Shown here one piece after another: positions 7,671 to 17,024 of a DNA stretch of 64,000 nt. Location: contig JACJXZ010000003.1 of the NCBI GenBank assembly GCA_020636375.1, forward strand, positions 680,821 to 744,820, given 5' to 3'. The translations under genes were made by a program, and so were the position numbers. This stretch comes from Lewinellaceae bacterium (GTDB taxonomy: Bacteria; Bacteroidota; Bacteroidia; Chitinophagales; Saprospiraceae). Every line of letters begins with the position of its first letter. Position 1 is the stretch's first letter. Under the pieces are notes generated by a model, which saw only the letters and a list, made by a program, of their open reading frames with translations, was not told the origin of the DNA and did no database searches.

Positions 7671-10163
7671 TTAGTTTACAGGAACAGCATGAAAAATTCT
7701 TGGCAATCCTCCTGAAAAAGTAGTTGGTTCTCCAAAAATAATCTCCCATTTTCCAGCATGATAAGGATTTTCATAAATAACCGGAGAATTTCCTGATAAT
7801 ATTTCATCCACAGCTTTGGCAAAATCGTCAAGTACAAGTTGGGACCTTAATCCTTTCTGAGACTCAAACCAGGCATATGTTGCTGCTTCATTTTTTGTGA
7901 CCAACTCTGCTAAATGCTTTGTTCCTGAAAATTGGACATAGTACTCTCTCCCGCCCTCAGCTGTTAAGGTAAAAGTTTCAGGGATATTAGTGTTAGGGCG
8001 AAATTGTGAACTGTATGAGATTCTATTCCACACTAGGGCTGAAGCATTCTTTACAGATTGGGGAAGGCTGGCAATTAACCAGCGAGCAGCATTTGTCGAA
8101 ACAGAAAACAATTGTAAACCTATTCTAAAAGAACCATCTATCAAAGCCATTTCAATGAATGGCCTAATAGCTTTTATCACTTGGCGAACCGTTTGGCTAA
8201 GTGTATTATACGCACATTCCAAGTACCAGTTATAGGATATCTCGTATACTGCATATACTTCTTCATCGGTGAATGTTTCTTCATCAACTAAATACGGAAG
8301 GATCGCTTCTAAATACTGAGAAGTTTCCCCATAATCAGTATGGCGTCTTCCCAAGTAGATACGAATAGCATCTATTTGGTCTATATATTCGGCTCTGGGA
8401 ACAAATGCCCCCCATTCTAGTTGAGAATGGACATGCATCATTTTTTCAATTATTTCCAGGCAATCATCGTCTAAAAAATGCTCACTTGTATATCCTTCAA
8501 TCAACTTTATCGTTAGATCATAATGGTTTAATAACCAAGACAGTTGATTTCCATTTATATTAAGACCATTAACCGACCCAACCCAATTGATAATTGTTTG
8601 TATCCTCTCCCTAGCCTCCTCCGAATACCCTTCACTTCTCCAATAATTAGCAATCCAACCTACATGTAGAGGTCCTTGAGGGTAAAAAGGGGTAACAGTA
8701 AGCCAATTAATAGCTTCTTCTGTGAAAATATTCGTATACCCAAGTCCGAATACAGAAACTAAATACGCTTCATTTATACAATGCTCGAAATACGGCGAAA
8801 AAGCGTCGCATCCAATTAGCTGAGCAGTCTGGACCAGATCATCAAATGAAGTGAAAGGGTAGAAAGATTGTTCATATATATCATAATATTCCTTAACCCT
8901 AGCTTCGTACAAATCTTCATTTCCTTGGTAATTAGGGCATTCAGGGCAGTCCACGTGCGTAAGCACATTCCACCAGTTGTTAGCATTAAATTCTTCTCCA
9001 CAATACAGGATATAGTACCATTGGCATCGGACATCTCTTAATTCGACCTGAACCCCTCCTCCTTGCCGGGGCCCACCAAAATAGCAATCGCCCGGATCAG
9101 GATCGTAATAGATATCATCGTCGCCAAAATAGTCGTCATTGGTGATCCAATCCCGGAAGTCTTGCCATATATCGGAAAAGTCGTCCCAAAAATCGTTAAA
9201 ATCCTGTCCCCCACCAGTACTGACAAAATCTTCCCACACGTCTTCATTCCAGAAATCATGATACGAGCCGTAAACTTGTTCGTAATTGCCTTCCCACCAT
9301 AGTTCTACATAGTGTTCAAATTGTTCCTGGGTGATGTTATATTGCAGCCAATCCTGATCGTCATAATTAATAATTCCGTCGCCGTCATGATCCAGATGCG
9401 GAGGCATATTTGAGAGCCCGCCGAACCACGTCGTCTGCGTGACGTCGTCAGAACAGACTTCCATGAAACGCCACTCACAATCCTCGTCAGGCGGTAATGC
9501 CGGATTTGGCCCAAGAGGGGGATTCTCTTCCAGGATTTTTACATAATCACAATATGCTTCCAAGGCTTCGCCTTCGACCCCGAAAAGAATCTTATCGTAT
9601 CCTGCAAGAGCATTGGCATAGGCTACATTCCGCAAAGGGTCGCCATTCTCCGTATCCAGGAGTTCCTGCCGGGTGATGGCGTTGATGGTAAATCCGGTTT
9701 CATCTTTTGTTGCGGTGATGAGGCTGGTTACAGCAGGATAGGCATCAAAAGCAAGGGGTACAACAATAAGGCTCTTTTGAGTTTCCGTATCTTCGACGAT
9801 CCGGGCATATCTCCAAACCGGAAACCCAGCCTTGGTTACTATCTCTTCGATAAAAGGATGGGTTTCATTGCGCTCCGCTATTTCATCGTATAAGCCTACC
9901 AGATAAGGATGATAGATCAGCGTCCCATGCTCATTATTTCGGCTTTCCAAATCCCCGGGTAGTTGAAATTTCTTGTAAGAATCCAGGTCAAAAAAACAGG
10001 CTTCCTTTTCCGACCAGGAGTACTTGGAAAAACCATTTTCCAGGTGAATGTGAGAGGCCGGCTTACTCTGAGGAGCTATGTCATCCCGATCTTTTTTGCA
10101 GGAAAACAATACATTAAGAGATAGCAATAGAATGGCTATCCTCAAAAGGGTTCTTGAGAACAT
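7671..10163 (-). CDS. large lipoprotein with putative C-terminal polymorphic toxin domain
   Basis: The 830-residue product begins with a lipoprotein signal (hydrophobic stretch ending LFSC, then KKDRDD), so it should be lipid-anchored and probably reach the outer membrane. The central part is unusually rich in Asp, Trp, Tyr and Asn, with a Gly/Asp/Pro-rich stretch around residues 330-375. I recognise no enzyme domain there. The last 110 residues differ in character: IPETFTLTAEGG, TKHLAEL, then GKWEIIFGEP and LPRIFHAVP at the very end. Conserved KH, W-E and terminal HA-type motifs of this kind occur at the C-termini of polymorphic toxins, probably RNases; I infer this from memory, not from a search. 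Low GC suggests horizontal transfer. Confidence 0.8.
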   Translation of the reverse strand: MFSRTLLRIAILLLSLNVLFSCKKDRDDIAPQSKPASHIHLENGFSKYSWSEKEACFFDLDSYKKFQLPGDLESRNNEHGTLIYHPYLVGLYDEIAERNETHPFIEEIVTKAGFPVWRYARIVEDTETQKSLIVVPLAFDAYPAVTSLITATKDETGFTINAITRQELLDTENGDPLRNVAYANALAGYDKILFGVEGEALEAYCDYVKILEENPPLGPNPALPPDEDCEWRFMEVCSDDVTQTTWFGGLSNMPPHLDHDGDGIINYDDQDWLQYNITQEQFEHYVELWWEGNYEQVYGSYHDFWNEDVWEDFVSTGGGQDFNDFWDDFSDIWQDFRDWITNDDYFGDDDIYYDPDPGDCYFGGPRQGGGVQVELRDVRCQWYYILYCGEEFNANNWWNVLTHVDCPECPNYQGNEDLYEARVKEYYDIYEQSFYPFTSFDDLVQTAQLIGCDAFSPYFEHCINEAYLVSVFGLGYTNIFTEEAINWLTVTPFYPQGPLHVGWIANYWRSEGYSEEARERIQTIINWVGSVNGLNINGNQLSWLLNHYDLTIKLIEGYTSEHFLDDDCLEIIEKMMHVHSQLEWGAFVPRAEYIDQIDAIRIYLGRRHTDYGETSQYLEAILPYLVDEETFTDEEVYAVYEISYNWYLECAYNTLSQTVRQVIKAIRPFIEMALIDGSFRIGLQLFSVSTNAARWLIASLPQSVKNASALVWNRISYSSQFRPNTNIPETFTLTAEGGREYYVQFSGTKHLAELVTKNEAATYAWFESQKGLRSQLVLDDFAKAVDEILSGNSPVIYENPYHAGKWEIIFGEPTTFSGGLPRIFHAVPVN

Positions 10164-10421
10164 GATTCAAGATTTTGACGTGAACAATAAAATACCGTCC
10201 GCTTCCATATTTGTACCGGAAGCAGGCCTTATTTAGAAATTGTTCATAGCTGTTTAACGGATAGGGGATAAGAGCGCACTTCTTTTCCTTCTATGTGACG
10301 CGTCCTGCAATGATAAATACAATTTTTTTTTTTGCAAACTGTACACGTAATTTTAACAGGTCAAAAAAGAAAAAAAATAAACGCCAGCCTATTTTCGCTG
10401 TTCTATCGAAAACCGATTATC

Positions 10422-11558
10422 ATGAGGACTAACTTTATCATTCCCCTATCACTGCTGCTTCTTGTTCTTGCCTCCGCCTGCGGCAAGGTCAACCCGCCCG
10501 TAAAAGTATTTGAGCCCTCCAAACTGCCGCTGGACAAGATCGCCCTCCCGCAGGGCTTCCGGATCGAATCCTTTGCGGAAGGTATAAAAAACGCCCGCTC
10601 CCTGGAGCTTTCGCCCAACGGGACGCTCTTCGTGGGTACGCGGGGAGAGGGTAAGGTGTATGCGTTGAGAGATGAAGACGGCGACTTCCGCGCTGATACC
10701 GTGTACACCATTGCCAAAGGCCTGAAGATGCCCAACGGCGTCGCCTTCCGCGACGGCCACCTATACGTTGCCGAGGTGAGCCGCATCCTGAAGTTTGAAA
10801 ATATCGAGGACAACCTCGCCAATCCGCCCGAGCCGGTAGTCGTCTTTGACAATTATCCCTCCGAGACCCACCACGGCTGGAAGTTCATCGCCTTCGGCCC
10901 CGACGGCAAGCTGTACGTGCCGGTCGGCGCGCCCTGCAACATCTGCGAATCGGAAGACGAGGTCTTCGCTTCCATCACCCGCCTCAATCCGGATGGCACG
11001 GGCATGGAGATCGTGCAGCGGGGCATCCGCAATACGGTGGGTTTCACCTGGCACCCCCAAACCGGCGAGCTGTGGTTCACCGACAACGGCCGCGACTGGA
11101 TGGGCGACAACGAACCCGCCTGCGAGCTCAACCACGCCCCCCGCGACGGCATGCACTTCGGCTATCCCTACTGCCACGAAGGGGACCTGCCCGACCCGGA
11201 GTTCGGCGCCAGGCGCTCCTGCGACGAATTTACGCCGCCGGTGCAGGACCTGGGCCCGCACGTCGCCCCCCTGGGCGTGGAATTCTACACCGGGCAGCAA
11301 TTCCCGGAAGAATACCGCGGCCACCTCTTCATCGCCGAGCATGGCTCCTGGAACCGCAGCGAGAAGATCGGCTACCGCGTTATGATGGTCAAACTGGATG
11401 GAAACGAAGCGGTGAGCTACCAGCCCTTCGCCACCGGCTGGCTGGACAAGGGCAACGTCTGGGGCCGCCCGGTCGACCTGGAGTTCCTGCCGGATGGCTC
11501 CATGCTGGTGTCGGATGACTTTGCGGATGCGGTTTATCGGGTGTATTATGAGCGGTGA
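10422..11558 (+). CDS. PQQ-dependent sugar (glucose/sorbosone-type) dehydrogenase, lipoprotein
   Basis: The product has 378 residues and a lipoprotein signal ending ASAC near residue 20, so it is probably periplasmic and membrane-anchored. A six-bladed propeller of the sorbosone/glucose dehydrogenase family follows: GFRIESFAEGIKNARSLE, SPNGTLFVGTRGEGKVYAL, LYVPVGAPCNICESEDE, GIRNTVGFTWHPQTGELWFT, DNGRDWMGDN, and the C-terminal LPDGSMLVSDD. Enzymes of this family oxidise aldoses or related alcohols with PQQ. The substrate here cannot be read from sequence. The start is the ATG at 10422; the frame is open to 10332, but a poly-T tract and AT-rich DNA lie there. It appears monocistronic, with a strong hairpin 100 bp after the stop. 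Confidence 0.88.
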   Translation: MRTNFIIPLSLLLLVLASACGKVNPPVKVFEPSKLPLDKIALPQGFRIESFAEGIKNARSLELSPNGTLFVGTRGEGKVYALRDEDGDFRADTVYTIAKGLKMPNGVAFRDGHLYVAEVSRILKFENIEDNLANPPEPVVVFDNYPSETHHGWKFIAFGPDGKLYVPVGAPCNICESEDEVFASITRLNPDGTGMEIVQRGIRNTVGFTWHPQTGELWFTDNGRDWMGDNEPACELNHAPRDGMHFGYPYCHEGDLPDPEFGARRSCDEFTPPVQDLGPHVAPLGVEFYTGQQFPEEYRGHLFIAEHGSWNRSEKIGYRVMMVKLDGNEAVSYQPFATGWLDKGNVWGRPVDLEFLPDGSMLVSDDFADAVYRVYYER

Positions 11559-11658
11559 GGGGGGGGATTGTCAGGGTGCAATTTCCCAATGGCCTCTGAC
11601 TTACCCAATCCTTTCTAGCCGTTTTCACCGCAAAGAGAAAACCTATGCTTTATATTTG

Positions 11659-11717
11659 AACCGCAGGGGGCGCAGAGAACCGCAGAGCGGGTTCCATCCT
11701 CTGCGCTCCCTGCGGTT
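11659..11717. terminator. 19-bp hairpin followed by T-rich tail, CGCAGAG repeat family
   Basis: Arms 11659-11677 and 11699-11717 match over 19 bases with a single G-U type mismatch (AACCGCAGGGGGCGCAGAG against CTCTGCGCTCCCTGCGGTT). A TTTATTTTTTAG tail follows. It can terminate the sugar dehydrogenase transcript. The CGCAGAG/CTCTGCG core is shared with 42910-42966. Confidence 0.65.
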
Positions 11718-11753
11718 TATTTTTTAGCCGCCCTCGCGCGAGTACTGCCGAAG

Positions 11754-13201
11754 TCACCGCCGCCCCACAACCACCCGCGTACTCCAAACCGCCGCCGCCC
11801 CTTCCCAAACCCTCACGAAATAAACGCCCGGCGGCAGGCCCGCTATTGAAAAAGCAAAGGAGGTTGCCCCTTCCGGCAGTTCATGCGCCAGCACCTCTTT
11901 GCCCATTACGCTGTACAAAGAAAGGCGCTGGCCGGCGAACGGCCGGCCGCTGCGTACCGCCAGGCGGGAAGAGGCCGGGTTGGGGAAAACGAAAAAGCCG
12001 GGCGGCGTACCAACGGTTTCCTGCGCCCCGGTGGCTAAAAAGTTGATGGTATCGCACACCGTATTGCTCCCCGTCTGATTATCCGCCGTCAAACACACCT
12101 CATACACCCCCGCCTCCGCGTAGGCATGCACGGGAAAGCGCTGCGTGCTGCTCTGGCCATCTCCGAATGCCCACAACCAGCTCTCGGGGCTGAAGCGGGT
12201 GCCGTCGTGAAAGGCTACCTGCAAGGCGGCGCTGTCTTCGACCACGTAGCTGAAGGCCGCCTGCGGCGGCGGGTTGTCGATGCCGAGGGTGTCGCAGGGG
12301 GAGCCGTCTAAGGGGCCTATAGTAGGGGAAGTTGGGGATGCTGCGGTCGTTTGAGGCTGCCAACTCTAAGCCGTGTTGTTCGACATTGCAGGCCAGGCCT
12401 CGATTGTTGGGCGCATGGATGACATGAAGGTAGTTTGCGCTGGTACCACACATTGTTCCCCCGACTCACATTCTGCAGGCTGAACGCATAAGACGCCGCT
12501 GTGGCCGTATCCGCCAGCGCAACCGTAAAGCACTGCCGGCGCTGCCGCCCGTAAACGCCAGGCTTTGCGTAACATAACCTGACAAATGAGGCGCGCTGGA
12601 TGAGGCAAGCGCTACGTCCGCCGAAACGGGAGAGCAGGCGCGGGGGTTGCTGATATCGACGCAGATTTGGATGCTGTCGCCAGGTTCGGCGCTTAGCGTA
12701 CTGTCGGAGGATGGTTGAACGACGGCGCCGGTTTGCGTCCGCAGCCCGAATTTCCGGGCGCCGGAAGCCGTATCTTCCCGCACTTCCATGCCTGCCCAGC
12801 CCCCATTGGCCGGCGCGGCATTGATTTGGATAATGATTTCCCCGTCTCCGCACATATCAGCAAACACCAGAAAGTAATCGTCGGTGATGTAAGAACTCAA
12901 GGGCTGCTGCCCGGTTATGCTCACCGCGCCCAGGCTGCAGCTGTCAAAAACGGCGCTGCCGGAGGCGGCGCCCAGGGCCTGGCCTTGCCAGAGGCGGCAG
13001 CCGGTTAGCAAGGGCGCGGCGCCCGGATTTGCCAGGAACGGCAGGTGGGCCGGCTCAATGGACGTAGAAGCCCTGGAAGTCAGCATTTGTGTGTGTGTCC
13101 GCCTCCGCTAGGAGCCGGCCGGGCGTTTGAGCGCGCAGCAAGGCGCTAATAGCCGCCAGCGCCAGGGCGGACAATACGAACAGGGAAAACGAGCGGGTCA
13201 T
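11754..13201 (-). pseudogene. secreted PKD/T9SS C-terminal domain protein, broken by about four frameshifts
   Basis: Reading leftward from the ATG at 13201, a signal peptide (MTRSFSLFVLSALALAAISA) is followed by fragments in different frames that together make one typical Bacteroidota secreted protein. They include PLSSYITDDYFLVFADMCGD, then FTVALADTATAASYAFSLQN, then CGTSANYLHVIHAPNNRG and PNFPYY, then GSPCDTLGIDNPPPQAAF, a PKD domain with SWLWAFGDGQSS, and a T9SS sorting tail (FFVFPNPASSRLAVRSG, GLPPGVYFVRVWEG). Breaks fall at a CA repeat (about 13088-13098), near 12525-12530, at a run of five C (12458-12462) and near 12319. The product would have been exported through the T9SS. The first break equals the loss of one CA unit. 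Confidence 0.8.
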
Positions 13202-13433
13202 ATGAATCGGTTTTAGTGCTTGTTGGAAGGTGATCATTTGGGCTGCAAATGGCGGATTTTGGAATCCCGACCCTGCGGGTGCGGGACAGGCTCTCACTTT
13301 GCCATTTTTTTGCCCCTTAGCGCGGCGCCGGGGAATACCCTTTTTGTGGTAGGCTCGTAGGCAGGGGGCTTTCGTTTTGGCATTGTTGCTTGCCTGAATA
13401 TTAGTTTTAGCTGGCCTCATCGAATCTTAGAAT

Positions 13434-14090
13434 TCACTTCGCTTTTTCGGGAGCATTGACCCCAACGCTCTCCCCCACCGCAGCCAAAAACTCCTCCTGA
13501 ATACTCCGCGTCTTATCCTTCGCATACCACTTCTGCGCCGCTGCCGTCAGCTCCTGATAGCGTTTTTTCTTAGCCTCCTTATCGGCCAGGGCCTCGAGGT
13601 CGGCCTTGGCTGCCATCACCATCTCTTGCACTTCCGCCGGGCGCGGCCCCCAGGTGCCCAGCACGTCCAGCGATTGGGCGTCCAGCAGGATCACTTTGGG
13701 GATGGAGCGGCCGCCGTTGGTCAGGAAGGTGTCCATGATGTCGGGGTGTTCGTCGCGCAAAATGAGGCGCAGTTCGACAAGCTCGTTGGCATCGGCCATT
13801 TTTTGCAGTACGGGGATGACCTGGGCGGCATCGCCGCACCAGGCCTCGGTGAGGGTGAGCCAGATCATCGGCCGGCGGGTGTTTTGCAGTTGCTCTTTGG
13901 CGCTTTCCAGCAGGCGGGTGGTTTTATCAAGGCGGTTCATGCGGGCCACGTTGAGCTGAGTGTAGTGGATCATGGCCTCGCTGTGGTTGCCTCCGGTAGT
14001 TTTGCCCTGGGCCAGCAGTTCGTCGGTGAGTTGGCGGTAGGCTTCGTACGTCATAGCCTGATTTACTATTTCGCGGCTGATTTTTTTCAT
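13434..14090 (-). CDS. thioredoxin family protein with a single active-site-region Cys
   Basis: The 218-residue product has the thioredoxin-like fold seen in Bacteroidota: a helical N-terminal third, then PMIWLTLTEAWCGDAAQVIPV, where a CxxC motif would normally sit. Here only the first Cys is kept (C-G-D-A). SIPKVILLD supplies the cis-Pro, and LGTWGPRPAEVQEMV follows. Family members of this type (thioredoxin_9-like) act in the cytoplasm with unknown partners. Without the second Cys, classical disulfide exchange is unlikely. There is no signal peptide. The start MKKISREIVNQ at 14090 is preferred over the longer frame opening at 14138, which has an alternative start codon. It lies between the pseudogene and the patatin on the same strand. 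Confidence 0.85.
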   Translation of the reverse strand: MKKISREIVNQAMTYEAYRQLTDELLAQGKTTGGNHSEAMIHYTQLNVARMNRLDKTTRLLESAKEQLQNTRRPMIWLTLTEAWCGDAAQVIPVLQKMADANELVELRLILRDEHPDIMDTFLTNGGRSIPKVILLDAQSLDVLGTWGPRPAEVQEMVMAAKADLEALADKEAKKKRYQELTAAAQKWYAKDKTRSIQEEFLAAVGESVGVNAPEKAK

Positions 14091-14214
14091 GTTGTTAGTC
14101 CTGTTTTGAAAATATTCGGGCGTTGATTGGCCACACAATAAAGCAGGCAGGATGCCTGCTGTGTTCTATGTGAAAACCTCTATGTGTCCTATGTGGCAAA
14201 CAACCTCCTGTTTA

Positions 14215-16497
14215 CTACTCAACCAAATGCCGTTGGGCCGCATTTTGTTTGACGGAGGGCAAAAGAAGCTGCACCAACTGTCGCAGGCTGGCCTGATTTT
14301 CTTCTAACTGTATGGCATTCAGCACGTCTTCTTTTTCGCGTTCGGTGATGTGGAAAGAGATGGAAGCCTCCAGCTTGTTGGATTGGGCAGGGCGGTACAT
14401 GAAGCGGATGACGTCAAAACGGCCTCTGCCGAGGATGTCGTAGACGAAGCCCAGGGTATTGTCGTGCTCGAACTCCTGCCGGATCAGCATCTTGCCGGCG
14501 ATGCCGATGGGGTTGATCAGGGATTCGATGATGCCCTGCCCGCCGCTGGGCGTCACCTCTTCCAGTTTTTCAGAGCTGGTGATCTGCAGCAATACAACGC
14601 CGCCGGTGTTTTTCCGGATCCAGTCCTGAAACACCTGGATGAAGCGCGTGGCGGAGATCATGCCGTAGTTGTCGATGAAGCCGGCGTCCATGATCTCAAT
14701 TTCCGGCTCGCTGGGCAGGTGCACGTTGGGCAGGATGTAGGGATAAGTGGCGTTCATGCGCAGGGCGGTCAGGAAGCGCAGGTTGTCGGCATTCTGTTCT
14801 TTGAACATCCAGCCGAAGTCGACGGCGTCGGCCTCCACCGTGCTGGGATGGCTTTGCCCGACCGGCGCCACCATCATGTAGGAGACGCCCTGGGGCGAAA
14901 TGATCATGCGGCGGGCGTCGTTGATGATGCTGGGGGTGAGGAAGAGCATGGGAATGATGGCCGACTGTTCGGCCTGCCGGTAATCGCCTATGGTTTTATC
15001 CAGGATGAACTCCGTATTTTCGTTGAGCTGCTGTTCGAAGATGTATCCCCGGTCTTTGTGGTAGGTATAGCCGCCCGTCTCGAAGGTAGCCCAGGGCAGG
15101 AAGAGGTCGTTGGAGACGATGGTGAAGGCGACGGAATTGATCAGGTCTTTGGTGATGTTGTCGATATACTGCCGGCTGTACAAATTGACAGGATGCCCCA
15201 GCTGTTGCCGGAGGTACAGCTCGCGCAGGTAGGCCATGCCCATCATGCCGCCGGAAGCGCCGGTCATCAGGGCGGTATGGCGGAGCAGCCCTCCTTCCAG
15301 GAGGCTGTCGGCGGTTTGCACCACCTGCATGGCCCAGCTCGCCGCCTTGAGGCCGCCGCCGCTGACGGAGAGGATCACCATTTTGGGCATGGTGCCGGCC
15401 GGCGCCGCTTTTTCGCGCCAGCGGTTGAGGATTTCGATGGTGGCGGCTTTGTCTTCCCCGATCACCGGCGCGCCGCAGATGCCCTGTATTTTTTCTACGG
15501 TGTAATCGGCAGGCGGCACCTCGTAATCCATGCCATAGGCCCGGTTCTGGTGGTTGAATGCTTCGGAGCGGGTGATGAAGTTGACGGCCAGCAGCCCCAG
15601 GATGATGACCGTCACCCGCCACTCGCTGAACCAGTAGGTGACGGCGCCGATGACGGCAGTCAGCACGCTGGCCAGGATAAACAGGCTGGCGCCGGCCGGT
15701 ATCCGGAAGGGCGGGTAGTCGATGAGGTAACCCAGGGCCAGCAGCGTCATCATGCTCAGCAGTTGGAGGATGAGGGCGTTGAGGTGGTTTTGTTTGAAAA
15801 TACGCCGCAGCAGGCTGCTGTCGTAGTGGGCCACGCTGCGCACCAGGCGCGGCTGCAGGGATTCGGAAAGGTAAGTGGCCACCTGCCAGCGGGTGGTGTC
15901 CAGCTTGATGTACTCCACGTCGACGTGGCGGCGGCCGGGGGCAAAGCTCCGGCTGAGGTCCGGTGGCTTGGGCCCGCCCTTTTCATAAAAGGAGATGTCT
16001 TTGTTGGTAAACTGGAAGTACAGAGAATAGCAGGATACCAGGGTGAGGCTGCCCAAAACAAAGCCCAGGCAGTTGAGCAGGATGATGCCGAAGCCCAATC
16101 CTTCGTAGTACCGCTGGAAGTGAACAGCCAATACCATATAAAAAAGGAAAAAGCCCAGGGGCAGCACCATATTGTTGATCACAAACTTGGTAAAAGGCCG
16201 GGCGAGAGAGGCCAGGAATGGGAAGTGGTGAGCGGTGAGCAGGTAGATGGTCAGGTTCCAGCTCATGAAAAAACTGCCGAAGGCCAGGCCGACGAAAAAG
16301 AAGCTCCAGAGGTTGACCTGCCCGAGATATTCCGGGTCGAGGAACAGATACTGAAAGCCGTACTTGCGGCCCAGCGAACCCGACAGCAGCAAGGCGAACA
16401 GTATCCATGTGCCGATCAGCAGGTGGTTGCTGCGCAGGTGTACGATCAGGAGCTGCACCGGAAAAGAGTAATACAGATTATGGAACCATCGCTTCAT
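14215..16497 (-). CDS. membrane-embedded patatin-like phospholipase
   Basis: The product has 760 residues. The first 330 hold about seven hydrophobic segments, for example LIGTWILFALLLSGSLG and LGFGIILLNCLGFVLGSL. The rest is a patatin-like catalytic domain: glycine loop VSGGGLKAASWA (oxyanion hole), nucleophile elbow TGASGG with Ser near 415, and the catalytic Asp in IMDAGFIDNYG near 602 (DAG rather than the usual DGG/DGA). Family knowledge: patatins use a Ser-Asp dyad to hydrolyse acyl chains from lipids. Fusion to a multi-pass membrane part suggests a substrate inside the bilayer. The ATG is at 16497. It appears monocistronic. Confidence 0.88.
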   Translation of the reverse strand: MKRWFHNLYYSFPVQLLIVHLRSNHLLIGTWILFALLLSGSLGRKYGFQYLFLDPEYLGQVNLWSFFFVGLAFGSFFMSWNLTIYLLTAHHFPFLASLARPFTKFVINNMVLPLGFFLFYMVLAVHFQRYYEGLGFGIILLNCLGFVLGSLTLVSCYSLYFQFTNKDISFYEKGGPKPPDLSRSFAPGRRHVDVEYIKLDTTRWQVATYLSESLQPRLVRSVAHYDSSLLRRIFKQNHLNALILQLLSMMTLLALGYLIDYPPFRIPAGASLFILASVLTAVIGAVTYWFSEWRVTVIILGLLAVNFITRSEAFNHQNRAYGMDYEVPPADYTVEKIQGICGAPVIGEDKAATIEILNRWREKAAPAGTMPKMVILSVSGGGLKAASWAMQVVQTADSLLEGGLLRHTALMTGASGGMMGMAYLRELYLRQQLGHPVNLYSRQYIDNITKDLINSVAFTIVSNDLFLPWATFETGGYTYHKDRGYIFEQQLNENTEFILDKTIGDYRQAEQSAIIPMLFLTPSIINDARRMIISPQGVSYMMVAPVGQSHPSTVEADAVDFGWMFKEQNADNLRFLTALRMNATYPYILPNVHLPSEPEIEIMDAGFIDNYGMISATRFIQVFQDWIRKNTGGVVLLQITSSEKLEEVTPSGGQGIIESLINPIGIAGKMLIRQEFEHDNTLGFVYDILGRGRFDVIRFMYRPAQSNKLEASISFHITEREKEDVLNAIQLEENQASLRQLVQLLLPSVKQNAAQRHLVE

Positions 16498-17024
16498 AAC
16501 AGTTTAAATTAGGGCTTTCTTCGGGAAAAAGCGGCTGAAATGGGGATATTCTAGTGTGGTGGGTGTCTGAATCTTATTATAGAACGCTGACAGGGGCGGT
16601 TTTCGTTGCCTGAGGGCAGGAGGGAAATTGATGGGGGGCGACGGGTGCAGAAGTCCACCACCTATTACTCCACCACTCCACCTACTCTTAAACTCATGGG
16701 GCTGGCCCGCGCTCCTCAAAAAGGCCGCCTTCCCGTCAAAACACGGACAGGATGGGGTATAATCTGAAGATGGAAAATGCGTTAATAGACAGGATTTACC
16801 CTGTGAAATAGCCATGGAGGAACCGTTGATTATTTCACAGGGTGAACAGGATGTCCCGCATGGTTTTAGTAGACAGGATGAACAGGTTTGGCTTCCCGTC
16901 TAAAGTTGGATCTGCGGAAAGCCGGCAGTGTTGAATGGTATAATCAATCTTGTAAATCCTGTTCATCCTGTCTAACAACCAACATGGCTAAAACTTAATC
17001 CTTTACGAAAAAAGACCAATTTAT
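16498..17024. other. 527-bp gap with dispersed GACAGGAT repeats
   Basis: No gene is supported here. The minus-strand frame at 16504-16815 has no recognisable protein features. Copies of the word AGACAGGAT or its complement ATCCTGTCT occur near 16788, 16870 and 16968, often with an ACAGG neighbour. Around 16798-16850, CCCTGTGAAATA pairs with TATTTCACAGGG, giving a possible stem. Confidence 0.6.

Noticed and set aside
14350..16512. Plus-strand frame of 720 codons opposite the patatin gene
   Set aside because: Antisense shadow; very rich in Val, Asp, Gly and His from reversed codons, with no domain.
16504..16815. Minus-strand frame of 103 codons upstream of the patatin gene
   Set aside because: No protein-like features and it lies in a repeat-containing gap.
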